Positions 6,918-14,452 of a stretch of DNA of 25,195 nt are shown piece after piece; within the stretch, counting starts at the first letter, position 1, and every line of letters starts with the position of its first letter. The position numbers and the translations under genes were made by a program. The DNA is taken from positions 1 through 25,195 of the forward strand of contig DATBHZ010000181.1 in assembly GCA_036557185.1 (NCBI GenBank). Direction: 5' to 3'. The notes beneath the pieces are model-generated. The model saw only the letters and a program-made list of their open reading frames with translations, was not told the origin of the DNA and did not search any database. Origin of the DNA: DATBHZ01 sp036557185. Its GTDB lineage: Bacteria; Actinomycetota; Acidimicrobiia; IMCC26256; JAENVU01.

Positions 6918-9161
6918 GTGGATCTTCTCGCCGGGCTCAATCCGGTGCAGCACGAAGCGGTCACTGCTCCGGACGGCCCGGTGCTCGTGGTGGCGGGCGC
7001 AGGCTCGGGCAAGACGCGGCTGCTCACGCATCGCGTGGCGTACCTCATCGCGGAGCGCGGCGTCTCCCCGTTCGAGATCCTCGCGATCACCTTCACGAAC
7101 AAGGCCGCGGGGGAGATGAAGGAGCGCGTCGAGCAGCTGGTCGGCCCCGTTGCGCGGCGCATGTGGGTCTCGACCTTCCACTCGGCGTGCGTGCGCATCC
7201 TGCGGCGGGAGGCCGGCACGCTCGGTTACCGCACGTCGTTCTCGATCTACGACGAGGCCGATGCGGTACGCCTCGTCGACTACGTGCGCCGCGATCTCAA
7301 CCTCGACCCGAAGCGCTTTCCGCCGAGGAAGCTCCACCACTCGATCTCCGCGCTGAAGAACGAGCTCGTCGGGCCGGACGAGGCGCGAGCCAAGGCCTCG
7401 ACGCCGCATGAGGCCCGCATCGCGGAGGTCTACGCGGAGTACCAGCGACGGCTGCTCGACGCCTCGGCCACCGATTTCGACGATCTGCTGCTCCTGGTCG
7501 TCAAGCTGTTCCGTGAGCACGAGGGCGCTCTCACGCGATGGCGCTCACGGTTCGCGCATGTCCTGGTCGACGAGTTCCAGGACACGAACATGGCGCAGTG
7601 GGAGCTCGTGCGGCTGCTCACCGAGGAGCACCGCAATTGCATGGTGGTCGGCGACGCCGACCAGAGCGTGTACCAGTTCCGCGGCGCCGACTACAGGAAC
7701 CTGATGCGGTTCGAGGAGGCGTTCCCCGAGGCGTCGGTGATCATCCTCGACCAGAACTACCGCTCGACGCAGCGCATCCTCGACGCGGCCAACGCGGTCA
7801 TCGCGAACAACGCGGCGCGTCGGCCGAAGCACCTCTGGACCGAGCAGGTCGGGGGTGAGCTCATCGTCGGCTATCAAGCGGAGGACGAGCACGACGAAGC
7901 GTCGTTCGTCACCGGCGAGATCAACCGCCTCGTCGAGGGCGACGGCGTGCGCTTCGGCGACGTGGCGGTCTTCTACCGGACGAACGCGCAGAGCCGCGTG
8001 CTGGAGGAGTCGCTCGTGCGGTCGGGCGTCCCCTACCGCATCTACGGGGGCACGAAGTTCTACGACCGCCGGGAGGTGAAGGACGGCCTGGCGTACCTGC
8101 GCGCCCTCGTGAACCCCGACGACGAGGTCGGGTGGAAGCGGATCGTCAACGTCCCGAAGCGAGGTGTCGGCGACACGTCGGTCCGCAAGGTGGAGGCCTA
8201 TGCGCAGGGCGCGTCGGTGCCCTTCCGGGAAGGCCTGCGCGCCGGCGCTGTCGCAGGAGTCTCGGGCAAGGCCCTCGGCGGCATCCGCGACCTCCTCGAC
8301 GTGATGGCCGAGCTGGAGGACGTGTCGCAGCAGGGGGTCGCGCGCGTGCTCGAGACCATGCTCGAGGAGACCGGCTACCTCGCCGAGCTCGAGGCCGAGC
8401 AGACGATCGAGGCGCAGGGACGGATCGAGAACCTCGCCGAGCTCGTCGGCGTTGCGCGCGAGTTCGACGAGCGGCTCGACGCGGGCGACCTGTCCGGGCT
8501 CGCGTCGGTCACCGGCATCGAGGAGGCACCGCACGGCCTCGATCGCGTTCAGGCGTTCCTCGAGGCCGTGTCACTGGTGACCGACTTCGACGAGGTGGAC
8601 GCCGAGGGATCGAACGTGACGCTCATGACCCTGCACGGCGCGAAGGGTCTCGAGTTCCCGGTCGTGTTCATGACGGGCATGGAGGACGGGATCTTCCCGC
8701 ACATGCGCTCGCTCGGGGATCCGGAGGCGCTCGAGGAGGAGCGCAGGCTCTGCTACGTGGGGATCACTCGCGCCCGAGAGCGTCTGTACCTCTGCCATGC
8801 GTGGTGCCGTCAGCTCTTCGGCTCCACCGACTACTACCCGCCGAGCCGATTCCTCAACGAGATCCCCGAAGAGCTCGTCGAGCAGCTGGGCGAGGAGCAG
8901 CGCGAGCGGGGACGCGGGTTCGGCGCGCACCGCGACGCGGTCGTTGCCGCGGCCGTGGCGTCGGGCGCGCGTTCGGCCGAGACCATCGGCCTGAAGGTCG
9001 GCGACGACGTGATGCACGAGAAGTACGGCGAGGGTGTCGTGATCGACCTCATGGGCCACGGCGACAAGGCAGAAGCGCGCGTGCGGTTCGCCGACGCCGG
9101 CGAGAAGCACCTGCTGCTCGCGTGGGCCCCGCTCAGGAAGGTCGAGCGCCAGCTGCCCTGA
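6918..9161 (+). CDS. pcrA: ATP-dependent DNA helicase PcrA/UvrD1
   Basis: A 3'-5' superfamily 1A helicase for nucleotide excision repair and replication-fork clearance. All motifs are present in order in 747 residues: Walker A AGAGSGKT (26-33), motif Ia TFTNKAAGEMK, Walker B VDEFQDTN, motif III GDADQSVYQFRGAD, motif IV QNYRST, motif V TLHGAKGLEFPVVF and motif VI CYVGITRARERLYL. The last 55 or so residues (GLKVGDDVMHEKYGEGVVIDL onward) match the Tudor-like C-terminal domain that in PcrA binds RNA polymerase, which separates it from Rep. The GTG start directly precedes the conserved DLLAGLNPVQHEAV. In mycobacteria uvrD1 also lies just before sucC-sucD, with one opposite-strand gene between, as here. 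Confidence 0.96.
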   Translation: MDLLAGLNPVQHEAVTAPDGPVLVVAGAGSGKTRLLTHRVAYLIAERGVSPFEILAITFTNKAAGEMKERVEQLVGPVARRMWVSTFHSACVRILRREAGTLGYRTSFSIYDEADAVRLVDYVRRDLNLDPKRFPPRKLHHSISALKNELVGPDEARAKASTPHEARIAEVYAEYQRRLLDASATDFDDLLLLVVKLFREHEGALTRWRSRFAHVLVDEFQDTNMAQWELVRLLTEEHRNCMVVGDADQSVYQFRGADYRNLMRFEEAFPEASVIILDQNYRSTQRILDAANAVIANNAARRPKHLWTEQVGGELIVGYQAEDEHDEASFVTGEINRLVEGDGVRFGDVAVFYRTNAQSRVLEESLVRSGVPYRIYGGTKFYDRREVKDGLAYLRALVNPDDEVGWKRIVNVPKRGVGDTSVRKVEAYAQGASVPFREGLRAGAVAGVSGKALGGIRDLLDVMAELEDVSQQGVARVLETMLEETGYLAELEAEQTIEAQGRIENLAELVGVAREFDERLDAGDLSGLASVTGIEEAPHGLDRVQAFLEAVSLVTDFDEVDAEGSNVTLMTLHGAKGLEFPVVFMTGMEDGIFPHMRSLGDPEALEEERRLCYVGITRARERLYLCHAWCRQLFGSTDYYPPSRFLNEIPEELVEQLGEEQRERGRGFGAHRDAVVAAAVASGARSAETIGLKVGDDVMHEKYGEGVVIDLMGHGDKAEARVRFADAGEKHLLLAWAPLRKVERQLP

Positions 9162-9167
9162 CCGGGG

Positions 9168-9644
9168 TCACGAGGACGGCGTGCTCGTCGTCGACGCCAC
9201 GGGCGGGATCGTGCGGCGGAGATCGACGACCAGGAACCCCTTGTAGGTACCGGACTTCGGCTCCAGCGTCCGGTACTGCGCCAGCTGCGTCTTCGAGACG
9301 TGCTTGTGATGGCAGTCGATGTAGGACTTCTTCGAGCCGGCCCATCGCACCCCGCAGCTCTTCGTGCCCGGCATGGTGACCACGTACGCCGAGAACTTGT
9401 TGCCCTCCCGGTCGAGGTAGAAGCCGGTGCCGGCGCCGGTGGGGTCCGTGAAGTAGTTCGGGTCGCCGGATTTGACCGTGTCGCGCATCGTGGAGACGGT
9501 GCCGAGCGGCAGCTGCCGGTTCGGGAGCGAGATCTTCTTGCCCCGGGTCGCGACCATGAACCCTCCGGCGATCACGAGGCCGATCGCGAGGATTGCGGCG
9601 GTCGCGCCGATGAGGATGCCGGTGTCGCCACGTCTGGGGGCCAT
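9168..9644 (-). CDS. N-terminally anchored protein, possible degenerate Rieske-like fold
   Basis: A 158-residue protein with a short basic N-terminus and one hydrophobic segment at about 9-32 (GILIGATAAILAIGLVIAGG), then an outside-facing domain by the positive-inside rule. The domain contains GTGFYLDREGNKFSAYVV, then C97 in KSCGVRW and C111 in YIDCHHKH, and a final GFLVVDL strand. This order resembles a Rieske domain (box I CTHLGCxVxW, box II CPCHGS), with the two disulfide cysteines and the box II histidine kept, but the first Cys, first His and the box II ligand Cys are not. I infer a cluster-less Rieske-like fold; it could equally be an unrelated disulfide-bonded domain. The Thr/Ser-rich tail is likely disordered. 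It is convergent with pcrA, with 6 bp between stops. Confidence 0.75.
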   Translation of the reverse strand: MAPRRGDTGILIGATAAILAIGLVIAGGFMVATRGKKISLPNRQLPLGTVSTMRDTVKSGDPNYFTDPTGAGTGFYLDREGNKFSAYVVTMPGTKSCGVRWAGSKKSYIDCHHKHVSKTQLAQYRTLEPKSGTYKGFLVVDLRRTIPPVASTTSTPSS

Positions 9645-9654
9645 GTCACCGTCA

Positions 9655-9660
9655 AGGGTA
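9655..9660 (-). promoter_or_regulatory. Candidate -10 (TACCCT) for the anchored Rieske-like gene
   Basis: On the minus strand TACCCT lies 10 nt before the ATG at 9644. This predicts a transcript with essentially no leader. The site lies in the 120-bp gap shared with the divergent B12-domain gene. Confidence 0.35.
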
Positions 9661-9749
9661 CGCGGAGGGCTCTGGCGTTCCCCGGTCGGGGGCGGCGCCG
9701 AAGTGCGCCGGTCGAGTAGGTCGCTGTGACCCATTCGGCACCCCGCAGG

Positions 9750-9755
9750 TACTGT
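9750..9755 (+). promoter_or_regulatory. Candidate -10 (TACTGT) for B12-domain gene
   Basis: TACTGT is 9 nt before ATG 9765. No SD is seen before that ATG, which supports near-leaderless expression and this start over an upstream in-frame one at 9726. Confidence 0.4.
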
Positions 9756-9764
9756 CTCTGCACC

Positions 9765-10181
9765 ATGCAGCGTCGCTATCGGGTGGTCATCGCGAAGCCG
9801 GGCCTCGACGGTCACGACCGCGGCGCCAAGGTCATCGCACGCGCGCTGCGCGACGCCGGGTTCGAGGTCATCTACACGGGTCTGCACCAGACGCCCGAGC
9901 AGATCGTCGAGACCACCCTCCAGGAGGACGCGGACGCCGTCGGCCTCTCGCTGCTCTCCGGGGCCCACATGACCTTGTTCCCCCGCGTGATCGAGCTGCT
10001 CCGCGAGCGGGAGCTCGGCGACGTCGTCGTCTTCGGCGGGGGGATCATCCCCGACGCCGACATCCCGGCGCTGCGGGAGATCGGGGTGGAGGGGCTCTTC
10101 ACACCAGGCGCCACGCTGGCCTCGATCGCCGAGTGGCTCGAATCGACGCTCGATGCGCGGGAGGCCACGCTCACCGGCTAG
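9765..10181 (+). CDS. Stand-alone cobalamin-binding subunit of methylmalonyl-CoA mutase type
   Basis: A 138-residue protein that is one complete B12-binding Rossmann domain. The base-off signature D15-x-H17-x-x-G20 (PGLDGHDRGAK) supplies the cobalt-ligating histidine, followed by the SxL segment (GLSLLSGAHMTLFP) and the GGG loop (VVFGGGIIPDAD). These match the C-terminal domain of methylmalonyl-CoA mutase and the small subunit of split acyl-CoA mutases, not methionine synthase. It needs a separate catalytic TIM-barrel subunit, which is not in this window. ATG 9765 is chosen over 9726 because homologous domains begin shortly before RVVIAKPGLDGHD and because of the -10 hexamer just upstream. 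It precedes sucC by 32 bp on the same strand; mutase makes succinyl-CoA, the SucCD substrate, so a functional link is plausible. Confidence 0.9.
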   Translation: MQRRYRVVIAKPGLDGHDRGAKVIARALRDAGFEVIYTGLHQTPEQIVETTLQEDADAVGLSLLSGAHMTLFPRVIELLRERELGDVVVFGGGIIPDADIPALREIGVEGLFTPGATLASIAEWLESTLDAREATLTG

Positions 10182-10213
10182 AAGTCGACCCGGCGAACGC
10201 GTCAAGGAGCAAC

Positions 10214-11359
10214 GTGGACCTCTTCGAGTACCAGGGCAAGCAGATGTTCGCGCGGTACGACATTCCCGTGTCGCCCGGCGAGGCCGTCGTCAACGTCGAC
10301 GAGGCGGTCGCCGCCGCCGAGCGGCTCGGCTACCCCGTCGTCGTGAAGGCGCAGGTGCAGGTCGGCGGTCGCGGCAAGGCAGGCGGCATCAAGCTCGCGA
10401 GCAACGCCGACGAGGCACGCCGGTACGCCGGCGACATCCTCGGGATGGACATCAAGGGCCACGTTGTCGGCACCCTCTGGATCGAGCGTGCGAGCGACAT
10501 CGAAGAGGAGTACTACGCGTCCTTCACCCTCGACCGGTCGGCGAAGCAGCACCTCGGCATGCTCTCGGCACAGGGCGGCGTCGAGATCGAGGAGGTCGCG
10601 GCCACGAACCCGGACGCGATCGCGAGGATCCACGTCGATCCGGTCGATGGGCTCTCCGAAGCGGCGTGCCGCGCCTGGGTCGAGTCGGCCGGCCTCAACC
10701 CCAAGGCCACCGACGGCGCCGTCGAGGTGCTGCTCAAGCTCTACCGCGCGTACACCGAGGGCGATGCGGACCTGGTCGAGATCAACCCGCTGATCCTCAC
10801 GCCGGACCATCGCGTGCACGCGCTCGACGCGAAGGTGAGCCTCGACGACAACGCCGTGTTCCGCCACCCCGACTACGAGCAGTACGACGCGACGCAGGTG
10901 CGCGACGCACGTGAGCAGGCGGCGCACGAGAAGGGGCTGCAGTACGTCGGGCTCGATGGGTTCGTCGGCATCATCGCCAACGGGGCCGGCCTCGCCATGA
11001 GCACGGTCGACATCGTGAGCCAGGTCGGTGGCCGGCCGGCCAACTTCCTCGACATTGGCGGCGGTGCCAATGCAGACGTGATGGCAGGTGCCCTCGAGGT
11101 CATCAACAACGACCGCGACGTGCGCTCCATCTTCATCAACATCTTCGGCGGCATCACCAAGGGCGAAGAGGTTGCCAACGGGATCGTGCAAGCGCTCGAT
11201 CGGGTCGACATCGACTCGCCCATCGTGATCCGGCTCGACGGCACCAATGCCGACGAAGGCCGTGCGATCCTCCAGCCGCACCTCTCGGACCGCCTGCAGC
11301 TGCAACCCACCATGATCGACGCCGCCCGCACGGTCGTCGCCCTCGCCGAGGAGCGGTAA
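10214..11359 (+). CDS. sucC: Succinyl-CoA synthetase beta subunit (ADP-forming type)
   Basis: Nucleotide-binding subunit of the TCA enzyme that converts succinyl-CoA, ADP or GDP and phosphate to succinate, NTP and CoA. The 381-residue product starts with the invariant DLFEYQGKQMFARYDIPV, has the ATP-grasp lysine and glycine segment VVVKAQVQVGGRGKAGGIKLA at about 46-66, the metal-binding region LVEINPLILT, and the C-terminal power-helix part NIFGGITKGEEVANGIV. The GTG start at 10214 is set by AAGGAG (10204-10209) 4 nt upstream and by the conserved N-terminus; the longer frame starting at 10133 overlaps the B12-domain gene in another frame. sucD follows after 2 nt, an operon with fixed stoichiometry. 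Confidence 0.97.
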   Translation: MDLFEYQGKQMFARYDIPVSPGEAVVNVDEAVAAAERLGYPVVVKAQVQVGGRGKAGGIKLASNADEARRYAGDILGMDIKGHVVGTLWIERASDIEEEYYASFTLDRSAKQHLGMLSAQGGVEIEEVAATNPDAIARIHVDPVDGLSEAACRAWVESAGLNPKATDGAVEVLLKLYRAYTEGDADLVEINPLILTPDHRVHALDAKVSLDDNAVFRHPDYEQYDATQVRDAREQAAHEKGLQYVGLDGFVGIIANGAGLAMSTVDIVSQVGGRPANFLDIGGGANADVMAGALEVINNDRDVRSIFINIFGGITKGEEVANGIVQALDRVDIDSPIVIRLDGTNADEGRAILQPHLSDRLQLQPTMIDAARTVVALAEER

Positions 11360-11361
11360 CG

Positions 11362-12246
11362 GTGAGCATCTTCGTCGACGAGACCACGAAGGTCGTCTAC
11401 CAGGGGCTGACCGGATCGCAGGGCCGGTTCTACGGCCTGCTCAACCGCGACTACGGCACGAACGTCGTGGCGGGCACGAACCCGAAGAAGGCCGGGACCG
11501 ACGTCGACGGGATCCCGATCTTCGCGACCGTCGCTGACGCGGTGCGCGAGACCGGCGCGAACGCTTCCTGCGTGTTCATCCCCGCGCCGGGCGTGCGCGA
11601 GGCGGTCCTCGACGCAGCCAAGGGCGGCGTGCAGCTCATCGTCGTCATCACCGAGGGGGTCCCGGCGCACGACGAAGCCTGGTTCTACAACAAGCTGCGG
11701 CGCGACCACCCCGACGTCCGGCTCCTCGGGCCGAACTGCCCGGGGATCATCAGTCCCGGCAAGGCGAACATCGGCATCACCGCGGGGCACATCGCGAAGG
11801 AAGGCGGCCCGGTCGGCATCGTGTCGCGATCGGGCACGCTCACGTACCAGGCGCTCTACGAGCTCCAGCAGCAGGACATCGGAGTGACCACGTGCGTGGG
11901 GATCGGCGGCGACCCGGTGCCGGGTACGAGCTTCATCGACTGCCTGCGCGCGTTCGAGGCCGACCCCGAGACCAAGGCCGTCATGATGATCGGGGAGATC
12001 GGTGGTGCTGCCGAGGAGGAGGCCGCCGATTTCATCAAGTCGTCGATGAGCAAGCCGGTCGTCTCCTACATCGCCGGCGTGACCGCACCTCCAGGGAAGA
12101 AGATGGGCCACGCGGGCGCCATCGTGTCGGGGGGCAAGGGCACCGCCGCGGCGAAGATGGACGCGTTGCGTGACGCGGGCGTCCGCGTCGGGCTGAACCC
12201 GACCGAGGCCGGCGAGCTGATGACCGAGGTCGTCGCCTCCCTCTGA
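11362..12246 (+). CDS. sucD: Succinyl-CoA synthetase alpha subunit
   Basis: CoA-binding and phosphohistidine subunit partnering SucC. The 294-residue protein has the N-terminal CoA-binding Rossmann domain (QGLTGSQGRFYG at about 14-25; NPKKAGTDVDGIPIFATV), the central PNCPGIISPGKANIGI, the SRSGTLTYQ loop, and the active-site His250 in MGHAGAIVSGGKGTA that is phosphorylated during turnover. Length and motif order are typical. The start is GTG two bases after the sucC stop; GAGGAG at 11348-11353, inside the end of sucC, lies 8 nt upstream, so translation is coupled. A 52-bp palindromic repeat begins 22 nt after its stop codon, probably near the end of this operon's transcript. Confidence 0.97.
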   Translation: MSIFVDETTKVVYQGLTGSQGRFYGLLNRDYGTNVVAGTNPKKAGTDVDGIPIFATVADAVRETGANASCVFIPAPGVREAVLDAAKGGVQLIVVITEGVPAHDEAWFYNKLRRDHPDVRLLGPNCPGIISPGKANIGITAGHIAKEGGPVGIVSRSGTLTYQALYELQQQDIGVTTCVGIGGDPVPGTSFIDCLRAFEADPETKAVMMIGEIGGAAEEEAADFIKSSMSKPVVSYIAGVTAPPGKKMGHAGAIVSGGKGTAAAKMDALRDAGVRVGLNPTEAGELMTEVVASL

Positions 12247-12268
12247 CGCTCCTGTCCGCCCCCTCCCA

Positions 12269-12320
12269 CGACTTTCTTGCGCGGAGCGTTGCTCCAGCAA
12301 CGGTTGCGGCAAGAAAGTCG
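12269..12320. repeat. 52-bp imperfect palindrome, copy 2 of the intergenic repeat family
   Basis: The outer 12 nt of each half (CGACTTTCTTGC and its complement) pair perfectly; overall 20 of 26 positions pair. It shares CGGCAAGAAAGTCG with copy 1 (5421-5472), the same total length, and the same 22-nt distance from the upstream stop codon (sucD). Flanking C-rich and G-rich tracts extend the symmetry weakly. It ends 30 nt before purN and could act as a 3' structure for sucCD or a site upstream of purN. Confidence 0.7.
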
Positions 12321-12335
12321 GGGGGGTGGCCGGAG

Positions 12336-12341
12336 TAGGTT
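12336..12341 (+). promoter_or_regulatory. Candidate -10 (TAGGTT) for purN
   Basis: TAGGTT is 8 nt before the purN ATG, predicting a leaderless or near-leaderless mRNA for the purN-purH-folD run. The preceding G-rich tract and the palindrome occupy the -35 region. Confidence 0.4.
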
Positions 12342-12349
12342 GAGGGATC

Positions 12350-12907
12350 ATGCGTTTGGGCGTCTTGGCCTCTGGGAGCGGCACCATCCTCCAGGCCCTG
12401 CTGGACGCCGATCTGCCGATCGTCGTGGTGGTCACCGATCGTCCGTGCCCGGCAACCGAGCGGGCGACGGCTGCCGGAGTTCCCGCCGAGGTGGTCGCAC
12501 GCGACAGCTTCGGACCCGAATTCGACCGCCTGAGCTACACGCACCGGGTCGTCGACGTCCTCCACCGGCACGGCGTCGAGCTGATCGCGATGGCGGGGTT
12601 CGGGACCATCCTCGACAAGCCGATCCACGACGCGTACGCCGGCCGCATCGTGAACACGCACCCGGCCCTGCTCCCAGCGTTCAAGGGATGGCACGCCGTC
12701 CAGGACGCGTTCGACGCCGGCGTGAAAGTGACCGGATGCACCGTGCACGTCGCGACCCTCGAGGTCGACGACGGCCCGATCCTCGCCCAAGAGGCCGTTC
12801 CGGTGCTGCCGGACGACACGGTCGAGACGTTGCACGAGCGCATCAAGCAAGTGGAGCGCCGGCTCTACCCGGCGGTCCTCCGTGACCTGATGAACGAGGA
12901 GCCGTAG
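12350..12907 (+). CDS. purN: Phosphoribosylglycinamide formyltransferase
   Basis: Transfers the formyl group from 10-formyl-THF to GAR in purine synthesis. The 185-residue protein has the family fold markers with catalytic residues N102, H104 (VNTHPALLPAFKG) and D140 (TLEVDDGPILAQEAVPV); these are offset by exactly four from Asn106, His108 and Asp144 of the E. coli enzyme. Near the N-terminus, where most PurN proteins read SGxGSNLQ, this one reads SGSGTILQ, so an isoleucine replaces the asparagine near the GAR phosphate. All catalytic residues remain, so activity is expected. The ATG start directly precedes RLGVLASGSG. The stop codon's last base is the first base of the purH GTG. Confidence 0.94.
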   Translation: MRLGVLASGSGTILQALLDADLPIVVVVTDRPCPATERATAAGVPAEVVARDSFGPEFDRLSYTHRVVDVLHRHGVELIAMAGFGTILDKPIHDAYAGRIVNTHPALLPAFKGWHAVQDAFDAGVKVTGCTVHVATLEVDDGPILAQEAVPVLPDDTVETLHERIKQVERRLYPAVLRDLMNEEP

Positions 12908-14406
12908 TGCGCGCGTTGCTCTCGGTGTACGACAAGACAGGCCTGGTCGAGTTCGCGCGCGGGCTGCACGACCTCGGCGTGGAGCTCGTCTCGAGCGGGG
13001 GCACCGCTGCGGCCATCAGCGACGCGGGCATCCCGGTCACGCGTGTCGAGGACGTCACCGGCTACCCCGAGATGCTCGACGACCGCGTCAAGACGCTGCA
13101 TCCTGCGATCCACGGTGGGATCCTGGCGGACCTCGGCAAGGAGTCGCACCGCGAGGATCTCGCGACGCACGGGATCGAGCCGTTCGATCTGGTCGTCAGC
13201 AACCTGTACCCGTTCGGGTCCGACCCCTCGATCGGGATGATCGACATCGGTGGCCCCGCCATGGTGCGCGCGGCGGCGAAGAACCACGCGTGGGTCGGGA
13301 TCATCACCGACCCGTCGCAGTACGACCCGGTGCTCGCCGAGCTCCGCGAGCACGGCGCGCTGCCCGACGCGACGAAGCGCGCGCTCGCGACCGAGGCGTT
13401 TGCGCACACGGCCGCCTACGACGCAGCGATCCTCGATTGGCTGCAAGGTGGCGAGACACTCCCTGACCATCTCGTGATCCCGCTCGAGCGGACGCGCGAG
13501 CAGCTCCGCTACGGCGAGAACCCGCACCAGGAAGGCGCCCGCTACCGCACGGTCGGCAGCACGACCTGGTGGGACGGTCTCGTGCAGCACGGCGGCCTCG
13601 CCCTCAGCTACCTCAATCTCTACGACACCGAAGCGGCGTGGCAGCTCGCGTTCGACCTCGGTGACCAGCCGACGTGCGCCATCATCAAGCACGCCAACCC
13701 CTGCGGTGTCGCGGTCGCCCCGGACATCGCCACCGCGTACCAGCGCGCGCTCGAATGCGACGAGCGCAGCGCGTTCGGCGGCATCGTCGCGTGCAACCGG
13801 CCGATCGACGAGGCGACTGCTGCCGCGATCGTGGCCGGCCCGCAGGCCGACGTGATCATCGCCGCGGGCTACGACCCCGGAACGCTCGACGCCCTCGCCG
13901 AGCGCCGCAAGAACACCAGGCTGCTCGAGGCGCCGCCGCCGATGCCGCTCGAGCGGGAGCTGCGCCAGATCTCCGGCGGGTTCCTGGTCCAACAGGCGGC
14001 GCACTTCGCGGCCGGACGTGACGACTGGCGCGTGGTGACCAAGGCGTCACCGACCGCGGAGCAGTGGGTCGATGCAGAGCTCGCGTGGCGCGTGTGCGGG
14101 CACGTCAAGTCGAACTCGATCGTCCTCGTGAAGGACGGGCAGGCGGTCGGGATCGGGGCCGGCCAGCAGAACCGGTTCGAAGCCGGCGAGATCGCGGCGA
14201 AGAAGGCCGCCGGGCGCGCGCGGGGCGGCGCGTCCGCTTCGGACGCGTTCTATCCCTTCCCCGACGGGATCGAAGCCGCGGCCGACGCCGGCGTCGCCGT
14301 GGTGGTGCAACCCGGCGGGTCCGTGCGCGACGAGCAGTGCACCGAGCGAGCGGACGAGCTGGGGCTCGCCATGGTCTTCACGGGCGAGCGGCACTTCCTG
14401 CATTGA
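12907..14406 (+). CDS. purH: Bifunctional AICAR formyltransferase / IMP cyclohydrolase
   Basis: Performs the last two steps of IMP synthesis. The 499-residue protein has an N-terminal MGS-like cyclohydrolase domain (LLSVYDKTGLVEFARGL, VSSGGTAAAI, KTLHPAIHGGILA, NLYPF) and a C-terminal formyltransferase domain with RYGENPHQ and the catalytic pair K261-H262 in IIKHANPCGVA, then SAFGGIVACNRPID and the ending GLAMVFTGERHFLH, a characteristic PurH terminus. The start is GTG, overlapping purN by 1 nt, giving tight coupling of the two folate-dependent purine transformylases. folD, which produces their cofactor, follows after 46 nt. The chain is slightly shorter than the E. coli protein of roughly 530 residues, with no motif missing. 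Confidence 0.97.
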   Translation: MRALLSVYDKTGLVEFARGLHDLGVELVSSGGTAAAISDAGIPVTRVEDVTGYPEMLDDRVKTLHPAIHGGILADLGKESHREDLATHGIEPFDLVVSNLYPFGSDPSIGMIDIGGPAMVRAAAKNHAWVGIITDPSQYDPVLAELREHGALPDATKRALATEAFAHTAAYDAAILDWLQGGETLPDHLVIPLERTREQLRYGENPHQEGARYRTVGSTTWWDGLVQHGGLALSYLNLYDTEAAWQLAFDLGDQPTCAIIKHANPCGVAVAPDIATAYQRALECDERSAFGGIVACNRPIDEATAAAIVAGPQADVIIAAGYDPGTLDALAERRKNTRLLEAPPPMPLERELRQISGGFLVQQAAHFAAGRDDWRVVTKASPTAEQWVDAELAWRVCGHVKSNSIVLVKDGQAVGIGAGQQNRFEAGEIAAKKAAGRARGGASASDAFYPFPDGIEAAADAGVAVVVQPGGSVRDEQCTERADELGLAMVFTGERHFLH

Positions 14407-14452
14407 GCGCACTCTCACGCATCAACCGGCAGCAACGACGAGGAGCGGCCCG

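Noticed and set aside
5459..12320. The shared CGGCAAGAAAGTCG copies as phage attachment sites or IS ends
   Set aside because: They are parts of two separate palindromes flanking only core metabolic genes; no integrase or transposase lies between them and there is no break in gene order.
10873..12435. 520-codon open frame on the minus strand opposite sucC-sucD
   Set aside because: It mirrors real genes with full motifs on the plus strand, is rich in Arg, Asp, His and Val as expected from antisense of GC-biased codons, and shows no recognisable domain.
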